DNA from: Nocardia jejuensis NBRC 103114
GTDB lineage: Bacteria; Actinomycetota; Actinomycetes; Mycobacteriales; Mycobacteriaceae
Assembly (NCBI RefSeq): GCF_001613145.1
Contig: NZ_BDBU01000005.1
Location: forward strand, 248,001-312,000
DNA length: 64,000 nt
Direction: 5' to 3'
Shown: positions 62,592 to 64,000 of the stretch, in pieces
Position numbering within the stretch: position 1 is the stretch's first letter
Layout: every line of letters begins with the position of its first letter
Made by a program: the position numbers and the translations under genes
The notes under the pieces: model-generated
Databases searched by the model: none
Told to the model about the DNA's origin: nothing
What the model saw: the letters and a program-made list of their open reading frames with translations, nothing else

Positions 62592-63551
62592 GTGCGGACG
62601 TTGCTGATCGTGAACCCCAATGCCACCTCGACCACCCGGGCCACTCGCGATCTGCTCGCACACGCACTGGAGAGCCGCACCCAGCTGACCGTCGCACAGA
62701 CCGAGCATCGCGGCCATGCGGCGGAGCTCGCGCGGTGGGCCGCGGATAATCGCATGGATTTGATCGTGGTGCACGGTGGGGACGGCACCGTGAACGAGAC
62801 GATCAATGGTTTCCTGCCACTGCCCGGCCGCACACAGCGCGAATGGCTCCCGCGGCTGGGAATCATTCCCGGCGGCTCGGCGAATGTGTTCGCTCGCTCG
62901 CTGGGTATCGAACAGGATCCGGTGACCGCCGCCAATCAGTTGATCGATTTGCTGGCAGATGACGCGGACCGCCGGATCGGCCTCGGAGTCGCCCGATCGC
63001 CGGAAGCTCCGAAGGACGATCGCTGGTTCGCGTTCAGCGCCGGCGTCGGCCTGGACGCCGATGTGTGCGAAGCCATAGACGCCAAGCGCGCCAAGGGCAA
63101 AGCCGCCACCCCCGCCCGGTATCTGCGCACGACGGTCAACCAGTTCTTCCGGGCTCGCCGCCGGGATCCCCAGGTACGCCTGGAGATTCCGGGTCACGAA
63201 CCGGTCACGGACGTGCACTACGCATTCGTGACCAACGCCAGTCCCTGGACCTACCTGGACAGCACGCCGGTTCGCACCAATCCGGGCACCAGTTTCGAGT
63301 CCGGTCTCGGAGTGTTTGCCATGCGCACCATGGGCGTGGTGCCGACCCTCCTGATCGCTCGACAGTTGCTGGCGGCGGACGGAAATCCCAAGGGACACAA
63401 ATTGTTTCGCGAAGACGACGTACCGGGCGTACAGGTCGAAGCGACCGAGCCGCTCGGGTTGCAAATCGACGGCGACTTCATCGGTCGGCGCAACATGGTG
63501 AATTTCACAGCGGTACCGGATATCCTCGACGTGGTCGCGCCGAAGCCTTAG
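62592..63551 (+). CDS. Diacylglycerol/lipid kinase family protein (Rv3218-like)
   Basis: 319 residues. DAGK-type catalytic domain: LLIVNPNATSTT at the start, VVHGGDGTVNETINGF with the nucleotide-binding GGDG near residue 60, GIIPGGSANVFARSLGI, and a C-terminal substrate domain with LGLQIDGDFIG. It would phosphorylate a lipid such as diacylglycerol, or a sphingoid-like alcohol. GTG 62592 opens the domain; the upstream frame to 62523 lacks a ribosome site. Lies before whiB1 as Rv3218 does. Confidence 0.88.
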   Translation: MRTLLIVNPNATSTTRATRDLLAHALESRTQLTVAQTEHRGHAAELARWAADNRMDLIVVHGGDGTVNETINGFLPLPGRTQREWLPRLGIIPGGSANVFARSLGIEQDPVTAANQLIDLLADDADRRIGLGVARSPEAPKDDRWFAFSAGVGLDADVCEAIDAKRAKGKAATPARYLRTTVNQFFRARRRDPQVRLEIPGHEPVTDVHYAFVTNASPWTYLDSTPVRTNPGTSFESGLGVFAMRTMGVVPTLLIARQLLAADGNPKGHKLFREDDVPGVQVEATEPLGLQIDGDFIGRRNMVNFTAVPDILDVVAPKP

Positions 63552-63698
63552 GGGCTTCGACACACCTGAGGAACATCCTGGTTGTGCTGCGAAAACCGGC
63601 TCGACCGAGTAGAAAAGACACGGCAGGCCTTCGATGTAGGGGCCTTACAGCGTGAGCTTCCCCACGGTGCACCAAGTATCTATTGACATCTACGGTGT

Positions 63699-63716
63699 TC
63701 GTGAAAGCATTCACAA
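63699..63716 (+). promoter_or_regulatory. CRP-type site upstream of whiB1
   Basis: GTGA-n6-TCAC core at 63701-63714, the CRP consensus spacing. TTGACA lies at 63683-63688, and the site is 96 bases before ATG 63810. In M. tuberculosis whiB1 transcription is controlled by the cAMP receptor protein Rv3676. Confidence 0.65.
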
Positions 63717-63809
63717 GCAACCGTGCGGAAACATTCGAGTCGCACAAGTGAACGGACCACAAACCACTAGGGCTGCGACATGTGCGCGCCCAAGCAAAGG
63801 AGCAGAGGA

Positions 63810-64000
63810 ATGGACTGGCGCCACAAGGCCATCTGTCGCGACGAGGATCCCGAACTGTTCTTCCCGGTGGGTAACAGTGGTCCTGCGCTCGCTCAGATTG
63901 CCGATGCCAAGCTGGTCTGCGCTCGCTGCCCTGTCACCGCCGATTGCCTGTCCTGGGCTCTGAAGTCCGGGCAGGACGCTGGTGTTTGGGGTGGTATGAG
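63810..64000 (+). CDS. whiB1: WhiB1 iron-sulfur regulator (truncated by window end)
   Basis: First 63 codons. Cys 9, 37, 40 and 46 have the exact spacing of WhiB1, and the start MDWRHKAICR and the GVWGGM turn match it. It binds an NO-sensitive 4Fe-4S cluster and the principal sigma factor, and is essential in mycobacteria. ATG 63810 follows AGGAG by seven bases. The C-terminal DNA-binding tail is outside the window. It matches Rv3219 in position and closes the conserved block. Confidence 0.93.
   Translation, partial: MDWRHKAICRDEDPELFFPVGNSGPALAQIADAKLVCARCPVTADCLSWALKSGQDAGVWGGM

Overview
The window is high-GC actinobacterial chromosome, most likely Nocardia or a close relative in the Mycobacteriales. 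The evidence is family content: AdnA-type helicase, two WhiB proteins, MoeZ, and the actinobacterial families TIGR02569, DUF3107 and DUF3152. Gene order also matches the Mycobacterium tuberculosis block Rv3202c-Rv3219. That block is split here. Its left end (adnA, lipV, an alkyltransferase-like protein) lies at 1-2.6 kb. Its right end (TIGR02569, moeZ, DUF3152, TetR, DUF3107, ferritin-like, DEAD helicase, PQQ-like, phosphatase, GNAT, membrane protein, lipid kinase, whiB1) lies at 48-64 kb. About 45 kb of accessory genes separate the two.

Accessory region. 2.6-5.2 kb holds a double VOC protein, a WhiB2-like regulator, an unknown protein and an alpha/beta hydrolase. 5.2-9.0 kb holds a MobA-MoeA fusion gene flanked by two paralogous XRE/MmyB-type regulators. 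9.4-14.8 kb is a peptide-type ABC importer operon (lipoprotein, two permeases, fused double ATPase). It is divergent from a cytoplasmic arylsulfatase (14.85-17.2 kb), and a Cys-rich, apparently leaderless upstream ORF precedes the importer. 17.2-20.0 kb holds a 13E12-type DUF222-HNH protein and non-coding sequence. 20.0-27.0 kb is narGHJI. 27.0-28.5 kb is an RNase H-fold protein with a large unknown N-terminus. 28.7-35.6 kb is a five-gene catabolic operon (SDR, amidohydrolase, acyl-CoA synthetase, serine hydrolase, flavin monooxygenase) under a divergent TetR gene. 37.1-43.8 kb is the assimilatory operon narK-nirB-nirD-hemD-like/DNA-binding-cbiX, with a strong GlnR-type box upstream. 44.1-47.8 kb holds an MFS exporter, a FadR-type regulator and a second NarK-type transporter.

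Much of the island fits nitrate use. Two NarK carriers handle nitrate and nitrite; NarGHJI reduces nitrate to nitrite; NirBD reduces nitrite to ammonium. The CbiX-like chelatase may supply siroheme for NirB. MobA-MoeA, and possibly MoeZ sulfur transfer, supply the molybdenum cofactor. The sulfatase/importer pair looks like a sulfate-ester scavenging module, possibly cysteine-attenuated.

No tRNA, rRNA, CRISPR array, complete insertion sequence or prophage was seen. All functional calls come from reading the sequence and family knowledge; no database search was run.
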